Source: Paramecium octaurelia (lineage: Eukaryota > Ciliophora > Oligohymenophorea > Peniculida > Parameciidae). Taken from it: a DNA stretch of 64,000 bases. Shown here in pieces: positions 33,991 through 47,238 of this stretch. A program made the translations under genes and the position numbers. The stretch spans positions 190,442 to 254,441 of the forward strand of contig CAJJDP010000026.1 of NCBI GenBank assembly GCA_905182995.1, in the 5' to 3' direction. Numbering within the stretch: the first letter of the stretch is position 1; the number at the start of each line of letters is the position of its first letter. The notes beneath the pieces were generated by a model that saw only the letters and a program-made list of their open reading frames with translations, was not told the DNA's origin and did not search any database.

Positions 33991-36417
33991 TCAAAGTCCT
34001 TCAGAAGATCCTATTTGAGGCTTTCCATATTTTCTGCTTATGACATTAAAAAAAAGATTGTGACTTTTGGGCTTAATTATAATAATTTAGATATACTATG
34101 ATTCTTTGATAACATAATCGATTATCTATTGATAATTTTAGCCTTTGTCATTTTAACAAGAAATATAAATTTAATTAGGTTTAATCACTTAAAATTGATT
34201 AACTAACTTATCAAGCGAATTGTTTAATGATTCCTTATCAAAATAATGTATAAAGTTTTCTGGTTTTGCATAGTTTTTGTAATAAACTTAACAAATAAAA
34301 TACTCTATAGTTTCTGTTTTCGGTTTCTTTTTTTTGTCTTTCGAATTAACATTCACGTTAGTTTAAGTGATTTCGGTAGAGTATGTATTCAATTTATAGT
34401 ATTTAGTTTCTTTTATCTATTTGGTATCAATTTATCTTTGTTGAATTAACTCATGTTCCCATAACAATGAGGGTTTCTGGAGTTCCAAATGGACTTTTTC
34501 TATTGGGATAATGAATAATGCTTTATCTAATTTCAATAATTCAGCCTGTATCTCAAATAAACCTTTTGGTGATCCATTGCAAATTTTTATTCTGGTTTAT
34601 TTTCTGCGAAAAGAATAAATTTAGGCAATATTAACTTCATCACATGCTCCAGCGACTAAATCTATTGATGGATATTTTTGCTGAATATTTTTGAGTAATA
34701 ATCTAATAAATTTGAAAATTGATACGAAAAATTGATTCCTTTTGGGATATCTATTGAAATTTATTTTTAAATCTTATTAGATTAGATATCTTATTCTAAT
34801 TATTATAATTATTGTTTTAGCTAGGCAACATACATTTGCTTGCCAGATAATTTTATTCTTGTATTTAATAAATTTGCCTCAACTACACATAGAAGATAAT
34901 AAAATACCTACACAATCATTTTAGGCTATGATTTAATCATACCTTTCTTTATAGTCAATCATAGCTGCCCTAATATTGAAATTATTCTTATATTAATAGT
35001 AATCAATTATGTCAATCTTTGATGTAATAATATTTTGCAAATTTTCAATAAATTTCTTTATTTGATCTTATTTTCCTGTTACAAAGAACTTTTCATTATT
35101 TGAATCCAATTTAACTTTGAATTGCATTTCATAATTCTGCAAATCTGAAAAATCTTACATTAACAAATAGTTAATATAGTTTTAATTATGAATTTCTTCT
35201 TTGATAACTTTTAAATGATCATTTAACTTTTATTTTAAATTGGCACTTAACATCATCCCATACACAATCTAAAAATAACCTACACAATTTCCATTCTTAT
35301 TAATCGACGCTAGCTTTTGAACTTCTGATTCTAATATTTCTTCAACTCTCATTTTATCAATCTAAAAATTCGAACATAAAACACAACTTCCATCTAAACC
35401 TCCATCTTTAAACTCTATAAGTTTTTGAATTAAATTATTTACCAGCAAAAATCGCTGCCTAAAATGCCATACTTTTAATATCTTTCAAACTTTCCTCCAA
35501 TTAATCTAAGATTGCTGATGATTGTTTAGAAACCTAATAATTTTAAAAAAAAGATTCTTTTAAAAATTCATGAACTTCCAAAAATTGAAATTATTCCTCA
35601 GTCAAACCCTCAGATTTAATGATTCCATGGTAGAGTTAAAGTTGTTTAAATTCTTTCATAATTATTTCTTAGGCTTCCTTAGCTAAATTAATTGGGCCAT
35701 AAAGAATAATCTATGTGTATTAGTTATCAAAGTTACATATTCTTCATCTTCATCTACTTCGACATAGACATAATAGTATTTTTCAATCCAAAGCTTTATT
35801 TTTGGAACATAATATGTTGTAAATATATGAAACATTTTTACATTTAATTCTATTCTAAAAATTTGCTTTTTAAATATTTCTGAAATATCAAAATGCTTAT
35901 ATCCATAAATTACATAAGTGTCGTACATGTCTGATTAGAAATTCTCTTTATACCCTCTTAATGGTCTTTCTTAATTTAAGCGTATTGTTTTTACATTTCT
36001 TTAAGTCTAAAGAAAATCCACATATTCTTTGTATTATGTCTAAAGTATAAATAATTTGTTAAGATATTCTTCTACTATTTAACTACAATTTAATTCTGTA
36101 ATTATTTGATTATTATCTATAATCCATTCAATATCATTATTCAAGCTTAACTTTTACCTTACATGATCTTTTAATGATTTCTCAAGTTCCTTGTCTTCCT
36201 ATACAATTTGAGAATATTCATTCAAATTTATTTTTACCATCTTGTCAACTTACAGAAACCTCTAATTCATCAATTCTTGTATCAATCCTCTTGTCATATC
36301 ATTTGAATCATGAAAAGTGATTGATAGATCAATATTGCAGTCAAGACTATCCTCTAGGAGTCGAGTAAAAATTGAAAAATTATTTTTCAAACCATCAATA
36401 TTTAGATTATATTTCAT
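33991..36417 (-). CDS. Large protein with repeated KH-like modules, unknown function
   Basis: Start 36417, stop 33991-33993. Four introns (26, 28, 25 and 23 nt) give 774 residues. Several modules share a beta strand, then a G-containing turn, then an amphipathic helix, as in KH-type RNA-binding folds: YIILYGPINLAKEAQEIIMK, FFVTGKQDQIKKFIENLQNI, IKLSGKQMYVAQLKQQL and KICNGSPKGLFEIQAELL. Tandem modules of this kind are also known in PARP10/14-type proteins, but no PARP or macro catalytic motif is visible here. A KKKK-containing linker separates a last C-terminal domain. It follows the giant GTPase gene by 84 bp on the same strand. The KH reading is an inference from pattern only. Confidence 0.5.
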
Positions 36418-36501
36418 TATAATTAAAATTTAATATTCGTAAGAATCTTAAAAAATGCATTTATGAATAATAAAATAAAAGTTCTTCAGATGATAAGCTA
36501 T

Positions 36502-39500
36502 TCAATATTTTTATTGGTATTTATATTGGTAGGTTATTTCATTGTGCTCCAAATACTTACAGATATCATTTATCAATATATTTTTGAATTCATTTTATTC
36601 AATATTTAACGGAGTTAATTCTATTAGCTTTGAATAATCCTCTTTAAAATTTGATATCATCATCTCAAGATTTTAGTTTAATTTTATAACCTTTAATTAA
36701 ATATTTTTATCCTAAATTTTTTACAAAATTATCGTTTATTCTAATCCACAAGGACATCCATCAGGATAGTCATCCTTAGAATTATGATACATTTTCTGTT
36801 TATTATTATTTCCGTGAGGTGGAGCATCAGCTATTAAATATAAAACTTTCACATTTTTAGCATTCCAACCTAACCTTATTGATGCATCTAATCCATCTAA
36901 TAATGCTTCTGCATAATCACCACCTCCTTCGGCTTTTAATTATCCCAAGAATTAATTGACAACATCTGCCGAGGCAAAATCTTGCACTTATACTACTTAT
37001 TGATTCATATTATATGGAACATCGTGATCCTTATATGAAACAACAGCGAATTGACATTCTTAAATATGCTCTTTAAATTCTACAAATTTTTGCATAGTTT
37101 TCTTGATTATCTCAATGCAAGATTTAATATATTATGACATAGACCCAGTTGTATCGATCACAAAAGCAACATCAATTCCATGAATTAGATCTTATTAATG
37201 GTTTACAGCACATTCAAACTTATGATCTCTTATCCTACTTGAATTTGTGTGCCATCCTCTTTCTTAACAGAACTATTTAATTTCTGAACATTATGGACAA
37301 TAGGCATCACAACCTTATATAATATCGATATCATCTGTGTTTTGTAAAGGATGAGCCCACATTTTTTATTCCCAAAATTGAAAGCATAAGATTTCGTCAA
37401 ACTTCTTATTTTCAAAACCTTAATATTTTTCTTTCGAATGTCTAGCATATCTTTGAAGCGTTTTTTCTAAACAGTTATCTCCACCTTTACACTCAACTAA
37501 ATGAAAATGACTTCTTCCTCTTCTTTTGCAACTCTCTCTGCAAGTTTCTGGTGATGAAACATCTCCAACAACATAATTTTTTACTAGTTTTCCATCTTCA
37601 CTTAATATTTTGATTTGATTATTTTTACCCTATTGTTATGTAAATTTTTAATCATCTTTATTTCTATGCTTACTTGAGTAATGTAAACCTGAATGACCGT
37701 ATTGTAATTCACAAAAAGATTAACATTCTGGGCATTTTTAATCGCAATAGTGATATTAGACATCAGTATCACGCATGCAAATATGTTCTTCATCATGATT
37801 ATATTTACCTTTGGCTATTTGATGCATACATTTCTTTTTGCCTCCATTTTTAGGAATATATTTTGTATACTAAAATTCAGAGAGGTTGTTTTTCCAATTT
37901 ACCTAAACTGATTCATATTCTACATTGCAAATTCCTTATTTTGAGCAGGTTTCCTTACAAAAATGAATATTACTGCAGAGATGAGTACCTTTAGGCTATC
38001 TCTAATGCTGATGAAATCGAAAGCACGTTTCTACACAATATTAGCCTCTTTTTATCGAATGTTAATGTTATTCTGAGCAATTTTTCTCACATAATTCGCA
38101 TCCCTAATTGCACCCATTATTTTTATCTATACAGATGTGAGTTAAATGTATATCAGCTCTGTCATATTAACATTGTTTTTCACAATATGCACAAGTATTT
38201 TTGCAGATGTGTTTTTCATTACAGGTGTGATTGCCATTATGATTTCGAATGTTATTGCATTTATTTTTACAATCTTAAACACTGCAGTTCTTATCACAAA
38301 CATGATCTTATTTCGAACAAAGATGTTCCTACTTTTCATCATGCCCTGCTTTTTAATTGCATTATTTATCATTACATTATGAGCATTGTTAATCACAAAT
38401 ATGACTTTCTCTTTAACATGAATGAACATTACATTTTAAATTATTCAAGCTATTAATTTTATCTTTTAGTTTTTCTAACTATTATTTTTCTTCTCCTAAT
38501 TTAGAGTATCTCTGAATTCTTTAATCCAATTTTTCTTTTTCATTTTATAATTTTTCTTTTGCATCTAATAATAATTTGTATTCTTAATCAAAGCTTTCAT
38601 CACAAATTTAGAATTATTTCATATTGACTAAATCATCAAATTCTGTCTTAGATATTTCAATTTAATCAGAATAATCTTCAATTTTAAAAAGAATTTTAAG
38701 GCACTTAGAAAGCATTGGTTGTTATTATTTCATATTTTCTAATGCTTATTCTAATTGTTTGTTAACTTCTATAAGGTTGTTGCTATTCTTTTCAAATTCT
38801 ATTTATTCGATTTATTATTAATGTTGTGATTATAATTAGTCTTTTTATTATTCTATAGATTTAATTAATTCATTTATGTTAGTTAATTAATCTTTGATTT
38901 CATCCATAAAATTTTATATTTAATTTTATTTATTTTAAAACTTTTAATAAATTGACAATTTTTCTTAAACCATTTTCAATTAGTTTATGTTGTATGAATT
39001 CTTTAAAGCATCTTCTTTTTCACTTTCCAACTCTTTTATAAATTTTTTTTTTTCCTACTACTTATGAGTTATGTAGCTTTGATAAACAATCTTTTCTAAT
39101 TAATGTTAACTTGAAGTCGTTTATTTTTATTCATTATATATTTATTCTAAAATTTCTAGATCTTCAAATCTTTATTTTTTTAATAATTCTTAATATGAAC
39201 TTTTAATATCTTTTATAAACTTTTATTTCAAATCAAGATCTGAATCGTTTGTGAATTCTAAATCTTTTTCTAATTTCGATTTTTCTTCAATTTAAATGGG
39301 TGTTAAGCTTGATGATAGTTGTCTTATAAATCTAAGTTTATCAATCTTATCGATTTATTGTTATAAATCATTCATCTCTTTAAGTAACCTGTCTTTTTCT
39401 TTTCTTATTTCATTTTACTCTTCAAATAACTCAGTTTCTTAATAGAGTGTAAGTTTTTATTATTAAAAATCATTTATTTTTTATTCTAAAATTGTAATTT

Positions 39501-42500
39501 ATTTTTTTATATTACTTTCTTTTTTTTCTTCATGTAAAAGTTTTGCCTCAATTTACTTTTATTATTCAATTAATTAATTGTCCTCTATTTTTAAACCTAC
39601 CTATTATAATAAGGTCTATTCTAACTTCTACTAATCTTACCTGATGACATTCAATTCATTTTATATATGAGCCAAGTTTTTTTCAAGTTCATTCTTTTTT
39701 TATGATTATTTTGCATGACTATCCTATTTCATTTTTATTTCATTTTTTATCTCTGTTATTAAATTTTCTTTAATTTACATATCATTTTAGATTTAATCTA
39801 ATAAAATAAGATTGTCTTTTAATTATTAGTTTTTCTTTTCTTGATTGCTTTGAATCTCAATGATTAACTTTTAAAAATTTTGAGCTGTCAAATCAACACT
39901 TAATTTCTGATTTTAGATTTGTTTTATATCTAAAATTTCTAATTTGACTTATTTATTTTTTGTATCACAAAATAAAAATTGTTATAATTTCTAATTTTAT
40001 TTTATTAATTTACAATATATTTCTTCCTTTCTTTATAATTACTCTTTTTAAGAAATATTGATGTCCAATTCTTAAAGCTCCTCGGAAATTTCAACTAATC
40101 TTTATTGAATTTATTGTGATTCATCATCTGTCTTAATACTTGTTTCAGCAATTTCTTTTTCTAAGGTATTTTATTATTCTTAAAGTATAGTCATCAATTT
40201 TTCTTATTCTTTGATATGGTTCTTGAATTAATTGCATTTTAAATTACAATTAGAGCATTTTTCTTTACAGAATTAATATTCTTGAATTTAATTATTGATA
40301 TAAATGGTTAATAATCCTTCTTCTTTACTTTTAATTTCAATTATTTCTGGTTACTGATAATTTTAGAATTCTTATTTAGTTTATTCTAAAATGTATTCTT
40401 TTCTTTATATCATTAACTTTTATATTTCGTTTTCCATTTAATTTAAATTATCATTATGATTCAAAATAGTATTGTTCAAATGCAGATCTTTTTAGAGTTT
40501 TTTTAGTAAAGTACTGTTAAAGAAAATAATTTCCTCAACATTTTAAGGAAATTCATATTCCTATTAAACTAATTTACAATTTAACGGCTAGTTAATCGAG
40601 AATTAATGCCATAACTTGATTTAACTCTCTACTATTCTTTCAACTTAAAGTTTTAGGTCAATTAAATTTGCATTTCCATGATCAGACAGTTCTAATTAAC
40701 ATAATAATATTTTCATCATCTAGACTAATTTTCTCCCGTCCTCCCACCGTTTGGATGTCGAAGCTTTTTTTGAAAAGTATTATCTAAGGTTTATTATTTA
40801 TTCATTAAATTATTAATGTTCAAAATTGAATAGTTTCTCAACAGTAAAGTTATTATTAAATAATTTCTTTAAAAACACAATATCTTAAGAGTCTTATGAT
40901 TTTAGTCTATAAAGATTAGTTAATAATTCATTATCAATCCCAGAGTTATCAGTAGAGCTAACATCTCTTAAAGCTATATGTAATTATCCTTTAAATAAGG
41001 TTTCTCCTTTTAACTAGGAGGAAGCATTAGTTAAATTATTAAACAAATCATTCATATACCGATTGAAAGTAATATCTGAATTTAAAATAGATATATCACA
41101 GATCGCAGTCAAAAAAGCCAACATTTGAACTTCCTCTTAATTAGTCCTTGCTGAATTAAATAGACCTTCACAATCTAAAATTAAAAATTTCTAGCCTTCA
41201 ATCCACCCAATACTTGCCCATATACCATCAGTACACCTTGCAGATGAAACTGAAAATCTTGTACCAAACACTCTATTTAATAGATAACTTTTTCCAGAGG
41301 ATTATTTTCCAATAATTCCTATTACAAATATTTTAGAGTGATGATTTATCAAAAACTCTTCAATAAACCCTAGCCTTAATTATTTAGATTTTTCATAAAC
41401 ACATACTTTCTATTCAGTCGAGGTTTCTTTGCGAAATCCATCAAATAAAGGGATCAAAATACCATTTTCAGTTGTACACAATTATAAAGGTACTCTTGAA
41501 AACATTATACTTTAAAGATCTTACTAGCTAATCTCAGAAAATTGCAGTTTCGAAATATCTAAATTTATATTATTGTTTAAATTTATTTTATTGAAATAGG
41601 ATTCTATCTGAGTGAATCTTTCTTTATCGATTTAAAAAGAAATCTACTTCTTTTTTGATTTTGATAAAAACACAGAATTAGGACCAAATTTGATACATGA
41701 TCCTTTTATTATATCTAATGATGGGTTTCCTACAATCTATTTTTCTTCATCTCCCAATTTATTTATTGTTTTTTATTTAATTGCATTTCCTAATACAATG
41801 ACATCATTATTTTATTCTATTTTGGTAAAATTATCAATAATTATAATGTCACTTTTATCTTCAAAAATTTTAATTTTTCCTTTAATTCTTATCCTTCTCA
41901 CCTCCAATCCATTTATATCATACATAAAACAACACTCTCCATTAGAAAAATAAAAATATTTTCCACTAGGGCATGACAGTAATTACTCTTGTATTTCTGA
42001 GTCAGAATTCTATGGAAGTAATAACGGTTATTTCATGTTATTTTTTGAAGAGCACATAGCTTATATAATTTATTTCGAATCTTCTAGGAAGAAATACACT
42101 TCATGTTTTTAGGTTAAAAGAATAAACTTCTTTTATTAGCTTAAATAAGCAACTTATTTAATCTTTATATCTACATACTCATCTTTCTCCTTTACACATT
42201 ATTCACAACTATTAATTTATTCTTCAATCTTTCCATATGGCGATACTAAAATTCTTAAAATGTTTTTATCATTAAAATTAAAAAAATATAATTGACTATG
42301 ACTTATTTTAAAAAAACAAACAATGTTCTTTGTCTTTTTTAATTCATAATTTTAAACTTGTTGAAACTATTCACTATTTTATTATCTAAAATATATTGAA
42401 TAAAAGGATTTTGATTCAATTAATAAGATTTCTGCCTTATCTTTAGTCTAAAATAGTTCTTTTATCTTAATATTTTAGAGATCTAAACCAAGAATAACTT

Positions 42501-43491
42501 ATTAGTTCTACTCAATTTAATACCGAATATTATCAATCCTCTTCTCCTCTGATCTTCTTATCTTACAATTTAATTTATTTATTGAATATTTGGTAGTTTT
42601 TTTTAAATCATTAGAAATTTAATCAAATTACGTTTTATAGTCCTTATCCATTTTACTCTATATTTACTCAAGTTGTAATTCATTTGTAGATTGATACTTC
42701 TTATCATTTAAGAAAAAAGTTTTAATTTTATCTGACAAAGTTTATAAAAACTTGCTAAGCTTGTTTGATTGATATTATTTTTTAATAATTTAAAATTGCA
42801 AAAAGGAATTTTTTTCTTTTTGAAAATTTTATTGTAATATGCTTTATAGAAAGTCTTTATAATTTTGCTAGAAATCTTATTAATTAAATTTTAGTTCTTG
42901 AATTATTGTAAAAAATGGGGATTAATTTTAAGAGTGTAAGAATTCATATTATGTCATACCATGAATAATATTATTTTGAGGAAATTTATATTCTTAAATT
43001 TCTTAATCTCCTTACTCAACATAGGTGTATTATTAACGCTAGACAATAAATGGGCTGAACGGTGTCTCATCTCCAATGTACCATAGATTATAAATCTCAT
43101 CATCAAGACAAATTTTAATATTGTCAGTTAAATCTTAAAGAATTCTAAATAGAGTTAACTCAATTGCCTTTTCTTTGATAGGTTTGCTTTAAAAAAATTC
43201 TAACTAAAGAATTAAGCAAAATATTATTTTGTTTTAAAATCGAACTCCAATTAAATTTCCTTTTTTAGAATCTTTCAGAAGTTTTAAATTGTCTATTTTT
43301 ATGTGAATTTCATCAAATAATTACTTTTCTATCTCGTTATAGCTTCCAAACAAACCAGAAACTTGAACAAATGTGGATTAATTTAATTGTTTTTATAGTT
43401 TTTGGAATTCTTCATAGTTAAAAACTATTTTATCTATTAAATAATCTTAGGCACTATCAGTCAATATTGAATATAGATGATAGGTTTACAT
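36502..43491 (-). CDS. Giant VLIG-type GTPase with coiled coil, Cys/His array and von Willebrand A domain
   Basis: This single uninterrupted frame of 6990 nt codes for 2329 residues; I checked it triplet by triplet for in-frame TGA and found none. Residues 1-700 have no known domain. The G domain has the P-loop GIIGKQSSGKSYLLN (Lys734), an FSVSSARCTDG segment and DCEGLFNSAR (773-782). This matches the VLIG/GBP-type pattern QSSGKS..LN..FG..F....RCT.G ... D.EG. About 1010-1690 is coiled coil. About 1690-2100 is a Cys/His-rich array (HICKNTCAYC, CELCEKNC type). The vWA MIDAS motif DTTGS is at 2113-2117. Such GTPases self-assemble in other organisms. The role here is unknown. Confidence 0.8.
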
Positions 43492-44050
43492 ATTATGGTA
43501 ATAAAAATATTAATGATGAAAAAAATCAAAAATATATATATTTAATAGAATTATGAATTTTTAAATAATTTGAGATTTATTAACTTCATTCACTTCTAAT
43601 GATATCAGGGTAAAATTAACTTTAGAAATGTAAATATAATCGATATTATAGGGTTAAAACTATGTTATTTGAATAAACCAAATATAAAGAATTATCTATT
43701 CACAGAAAAAAACTATCAGAATAATGATATTATAAAATATACTTTGCCAATGAACAATTTCAATTTTATTACGATGAGATAGTAAAGAATAAATAATGAG
43801 CTGAGAGAGCTAGTGCCATTTTATTATAGCAATTAATAAGTATATCACATAAAAAGTGGATAATTTATGTTGGAAGTGAAGTTGAAGTATTAAAAGAACC
43901 CTAGCAAAACATCTTGATGTGATTCTAAGGGAAGGTACCTTAAATTATGTATGATGTTGATGGGTGATAAGAATATAGTGATTTATGATTTTAGATATTT
44001 CTCTGTTCCATATAATATAAAAATTTAATATTTCAGAATACAAGAAGAGT
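43492..44050. other. Intergenic with a weak plus-strand open frame
   Basis: About 560 bp separate two divergent genes. A plus-strand frame near 43930-44105 reads GRYLKLCMMLMGDKNIVIY and further ordered-looking residues, but a TGA precedes it and no clean intron joins it to an ATG. It might be an upstream exon or chance. Confidence 0.35.
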
Positions 44051-47000
44051 ATGGCTCATTCCGAAATGTAGGATATGCTGATATGCAAACCTAGGTAGGA
44101 ATGTGAATTATTTAGGTTTCTAGAAAAAGGACCTGATATTCAAACTAAACTCTAGTTGAGTATAAGTTACGCTGAAAAGGAGGATCAGACAGAGAGACCA
44201 GCCCCGAGCGTGTATGAAAAGTATGCAGAAATGCAGGAATACTTTTGTCCATTGGATTAATTAGAGGGGCTGTTAAAAACAAATTTTGGTGTCGGTCTTA
44301 CAAGTGACGAAGCATTGAGAAGACAATAATCAAAAACTATAGATGGCAGTGATTGGAAAATGTTTATAAAGGAATTGAATTTATTTGCATTCGATCTAAT
44401 TATTGCAACAATGATTTCGATAAGTTTAGCAATATATGGAAGTCAAAATAACCTTGAATTTAGTGGAGAAGAGATTATAACATCATGTTTATTGTTAATA
44501 GTGATAACAATAACTTTTGCAATGGGATATCAATAAAGAAAGAAATCCTAGTATGCAATAGAGAAGGATAATGAATAAACAATTGTTGTGTATAGAGATG
44601 GAAAAATGTAATAAGCTCAAATCCAGAATCTTGTATCAGGAGATGTTTGTGTGATTAGGGATGGTCTGGTAATCTATTGTGACATGAGAGTATTGGAATC
44701 CTCGGATCTCCAAATACAAATGAATCAAGATGTGACTCAAGCAGTAAAGGGATCACAGATATTTTGTGGATCTCTAATAAGGAGTGGTTTTGGAAAAGCA
44801 GTCGTCATTAAGACAGGATCCAGTACTACGATTGCTCAGATTCAGAAGAGACAGGGGAGTAAGTAATTGTAGAAATAATTGATTTTGTTCTAATAAATAA
44901 TGACTCTAATAGCATTGTTTGTGATAGTGTTAGTAATAATTTGGAGTGCTGTTATGACTGAGAAGGATGCTTCTGATGTGTTTGCATATGGATTTAGAGT
45001 GGTTGAGTAAGTGATCATTGCTATAGTTCCAGTTGGATTATTGGTTATTGTTACAATCTCGTTTTAAATGGCTATAAGGAGATTGGCCAAACTGAGATTC
45101 TTGATTAAGGATGCTGAGAGTATTGAAAGATTAAGTGAGATCAATTGTTTGTGTATTGGATTAAATGAAGTAATTACTAGTAAGAATTACTCATTTAATT
45201 CATTTAATGATGGCAAATAATTATAATATGAATGTGGTAAACGTAACTCTATTCATCTTTATCATTGTGCAATATTGACTTGTAATCATGGCAATTTGGA
45301 TGGTACGGAAAAGAGTATCATTGATTGTTTTAAAGAAGATAATACAGATGATTTGATAATGAACACCAAGTATTATGTGAATGGCATTCAATATCATTTG
45401 CCATTCAATAATAGTAAGAAGTACTCATTATCAATTGTGGAATAGGAGGGCAAATATTTTGTATACATCAAGGGAGCACCTGAGGTTATCTGGAGTTATT
45501 GTAATAAGACCTTATTTGGCAAGATTGATGTACAATAGACCCAATAATTTAATGATTAATTGGTGCATCAATGTTCAAAGGGATTGAGAAGTGTTGGGTT
45601 TGCTTATTTAGAAATTGAAAATGAGGAGGATCTCAAAATCAATGAAAATGATTATGAGTTCAACAAACAAAACTTTGTGTATTTAGGCACCTTATATTTA
45701 AATAACATACTTAATGAATAAACTATTCCTATTATGGAGAAATTACAAAAGCAGAATATCAAATTGGTGATCATAACTGGAGAACATCCAGAAACTGCAA
45801 GAGTTATATGTAAAAATACAGGACATTACAGTAATCCAACTATTATTGAAGGTCATCAATTGTACTTACATGTCGACGATCAATAAGAAGTCACCAGATT
45901 AAGCTCAGTTGAAAATAAATTGGGAAATTGGTGTTCCTAATAGGAAATCGTCTTTGCTCGTACATCTCCAGAGCAGAAATTAAGCATTGTCAAGGCTTTA
46001 CAACAATTGAATTACAAAGTGGCTATTACTGGAGAAGGATTAACCGATTTAGGAGCATTCAGATAGGCCGATATCAGTATCAGTAAGAAGCATGGATCAT
46101 AGCAAATGATCATCAATTCAAGTGATCTGGTTCTCACTTCTAGTAAATAAACTTTTCTTGATAGTTATTAAGCTATCTTGGAAGCCAAGAGGGCTGTTAA
46201 TAATGTTGCCAAATCAATTATGCTTTGTTTATCATCAAACACAGCCATGATCTTGGCTTTATTTGTATATTGCTTCTTGGGAACACCCTTACCCGTCTCT
46301 CAAAATCTAATGTTATTGACTAGCATTTCTGTTGATTTGATTCTAGGAATCAGTTTAGCTAGAGAAGAGTTAGAGTACAGAATTCCCAATAGAACCAACC
46401 TTTTCCTCTTTGCAATTTTGATTATTGGGTGTATTGAAGCAGGTGGAGGTTTAATGGCAAGTTTCAGTGCTTATCGTTATTTTGGATTTAATCTGCACAA
46501 TCTATATTTCACAAGATTTGCAAGAGTCTATCCTGTTGGCGATCAAGATGTTTACAATCCATATAGTAATACTTTAGGCAATTCGAATTTATTTGATAAC
46601 TGTTTGTATACTGGGGAGATGCAAAATTATCAATGGAGTTCCCCTAATAATAAAATTGATTAGAGATTGATATTTGTAAAATGTGGAACCTGCACTGATT
46701 TGTAAATTCAAAATGGATATTTAACCTAATGTTGGAACACCAGGTATGACTACCCTGAGTGTCAAAGCTATAATAATGATCTGTAGTATTGTTACACAGC
46801 TAAAGCAAGTGATTTCGCATCTACTTCATTCTATATAGTATTGGTATTATCATAGTGGTAATAATCTTATAACTTAAATATAGTATCAATTACTTTGCAC
46901 TAAGGACTTTAATTAAGCCTTATAATTCGACTCGGGTTAACACTTTGGCCATATATGGGTTAACGATATCATTAATCTTGTTGCCAATCATTGTTTACGT

Positions 47001-47148
47001 CCCAGGGATTTAGAGGGTGTTTTAGACAATCAATATGCCTTGGGAATTATTAGGTTCAGCAGGTCTTCCATTTTGTTTGCTTTTGTTAGCTACGGTTGAA
47101 GTAGTGAAATGGTTGTTAAGAACATATGTGGGATTCTAAATTTTATGA
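44051..47148 (+). CDS. P-type ATPase alpha-subunit-like pseudoenzyme (no catalytic Asp)
   Basis: Start 44051. One 26-nt intron (46858-46883) gives 1023 residues, the normal length of Na,K/H,K-ATPase alpha chains. Family features include the N-terminal [20 protein letters not shown] segment, [12 protein letters not shown] in helix M4, KGAPEVIW in the nucleotide domain, TGEHPETA, and a full set of C-terminal membrane helices. The phosphorylation loop, normally CSDKTGTLT, reads CIGLNEVIT (45152-45178), so the acylated Asp is missing. TGES of the actuator domain is not present, and TGDGVND reads TGEGLTD. It cannot work as a pump by the known mechanism. The frame has no TGA, so it seems maintained. 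A regulatory or channel-like role is possible. Confidence 0.85.
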
Positions 47149-47238
47149 TTTTATATTTATTTAATTGTTTATGTATAAATCTATTAAAGATATTAATGTG
47201 TTTACTAATACTTGATATCATAAATATATATGAAATCA

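Noticed and set aside
38142-38456. Open frames on both strands within the Cys-rich region
   Set aside because: They are shadows of the Cys/His array of the giant GTPase gene, whose frame (position 1 modulo 3) is continuous through this region.
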